A stretch of 64,000 nt of DNA from Thermoanaerobacterium sp. PSU-2 (GTDB lineage: Bacteria > Bacillota > Thermoanaerobacteria > Thermoanaerobacterales > Thermoanaerobacteraceae). Made by a program: the position numbers and the translations under genes. The stretch lies in NCBI RefSeq assembly GCF_002102475.1, contig NZ_MSQD01000001.1, positions 248,001-312,000 of the forward strand, read 5' to 3'. The notes below the pieces were generated by a model, which saw only the letters and a list, made by a program, of their open reading frames with translations, did not search any database and was not told the DNA's origin. Each line of letters opens with the position of its first letter. The stretch's first letter is position 1. Below are positions 63,779 to 64,000 of this stretch, in pieces.

Positions 63779-64000
63779 ATTTTTTCGGCGGCCTTGGCCC
63801 AAAATACTGATAATATGTGGTTTTTATCATGCCATTGTATAGCTTCCTTCTTTTGCTTGCATCCCTTCCAAAAAGTTTTTCAAAATTTTCATGCGATGTT
63901 ATTATATAGTAGGACCACGTATCAAGCCTCGTAAATACTCTTCCCATCTCCCTATACAATTTCTCTACCTCTTTTAATTCCCCCATCCTTTCTCCGTAAG
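63777..64000 (-). CDS. RlmL/YpsC-like 23S rRNA guanine methyltransferase, C-terminal part
   Basis: The gene runs off the right edge; the frame stays open to base 64000. The visible residues begin 'YGERMGE', the end of the catalytic NPPYGER motif of the RlmL family (established), and continue 'LYREMGRVFTRLDTWSYYIITSHENFEKLFG' (in part) to the typical 'YYQYFGPRP' terminus. The THUMP and SAM-binding parts lie outside the window. An apparent ATG at 63986 is internal. Confidence 0.85.
   Translation of the reverse strand, partial: YGERMGELKEVEKLYREMGRVFTRLDTWSYYIITSHENFEKLFGRDASKRRKLYNGMIKTTYYQYFGPRPPKK

Overview
The window looks like a chromosomal segment of a low-GC, thermophilic, saccharolytic anaerobic Firmicute close to Thermoanaerobacterium/Thermoanaerobacter. 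This rests on the gene complement (pyruvate:ferredoxin oxidoreductase, BMP-type nucleoside uptake, anaerobic B12 assembly, PTS glucose uptake with a GlcT-type antiterminator), strong Shine-Dalgarno sites, frequent GTG/TTG starts and AT-rich intergenic DNA. I saw no rRNA, tRNA, CRISPR array, prophage or intact insertion sequence. The genus is an inference.

Layout. 0-3.6 kb: the end of a DUF421 gene with DUF4363, a secreted SLH-like protein, an HD hydrolase and a HEPN/MNT toxin-antitoxin pair. 3.7-6.8 kb: the pantothenate operon panG-panB-panC-panD behind a structured leader. 6.8-13 kb: CapA-like protein, tyrS, an HD-domain nucleotidase-like protein, aconitase and a homocitrate/Re-citrate synthase-like enzyme. 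13-17.2 kb: glucose PTS (EIICB, EIIA), its GlcT-like antiterminator and a DUF7916 gene, with two RAT/terminator modules. 17.2-27.4 kb: a chemoreceptor with a sigma-28-type promoter, then a nucleoside uptake and breakdown operon (BMP lipoprotein, ABC ATPase, two permeases, GntR regulator, cdd, deoB, pdp). 27.4-31 kb: formimino-THF enzymes and a DUF4914 P-loop protein. 31-36.5 kb: pyruvate:ferredoxin oxidoreductase and NADP-isocitrate dehydrogenase; with aconitase and the synthase-like enzyme this gives an oxidative route from pyruvate to 2-oxoglutarate. 36.5-43.3 kb: AEC transporter, FMN-binding lipoprotein, ferritin-like/VIT1 fusion, a DUF5685-DnaJ-membrane protein cluster, a preQ1-riboswitch-controlled queT, and vapBC.

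43.3-53.9 kb is one long B12 operon behind a cobalamin riboswitch: BtuF-BtuC-BtuD-like import, cbiA, cbiP, cbiB, cblT, cblS, cobD, cobU, cobS. It couples corrinoid import to late assembly and alpha-ribazole salvage, with no corrin-ring genes in the window.

53.9-62.1 kb is the least explained part. Two divergent ECF sigma/anti-sigma pairs sit beside membrane-anchored proteins of unknown function, an Rpn-type nuclease, gene fragments and duplicated tails. Four intergenic sites share a bipartite motif (TGTWAC, 17-18 bases, GTCTWWTAT) that looks like an ECF promoter. One lies before the sigma gene itself and two lie before very small, similar single-pass membrane proteins (38 and 36 codons). I read this as a small envelope-stress-like regulon that appears not to have been described.

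The window ends with an amino acid permease and the 3' end of an RlmL/YpsC-like RNA methyltransferase.
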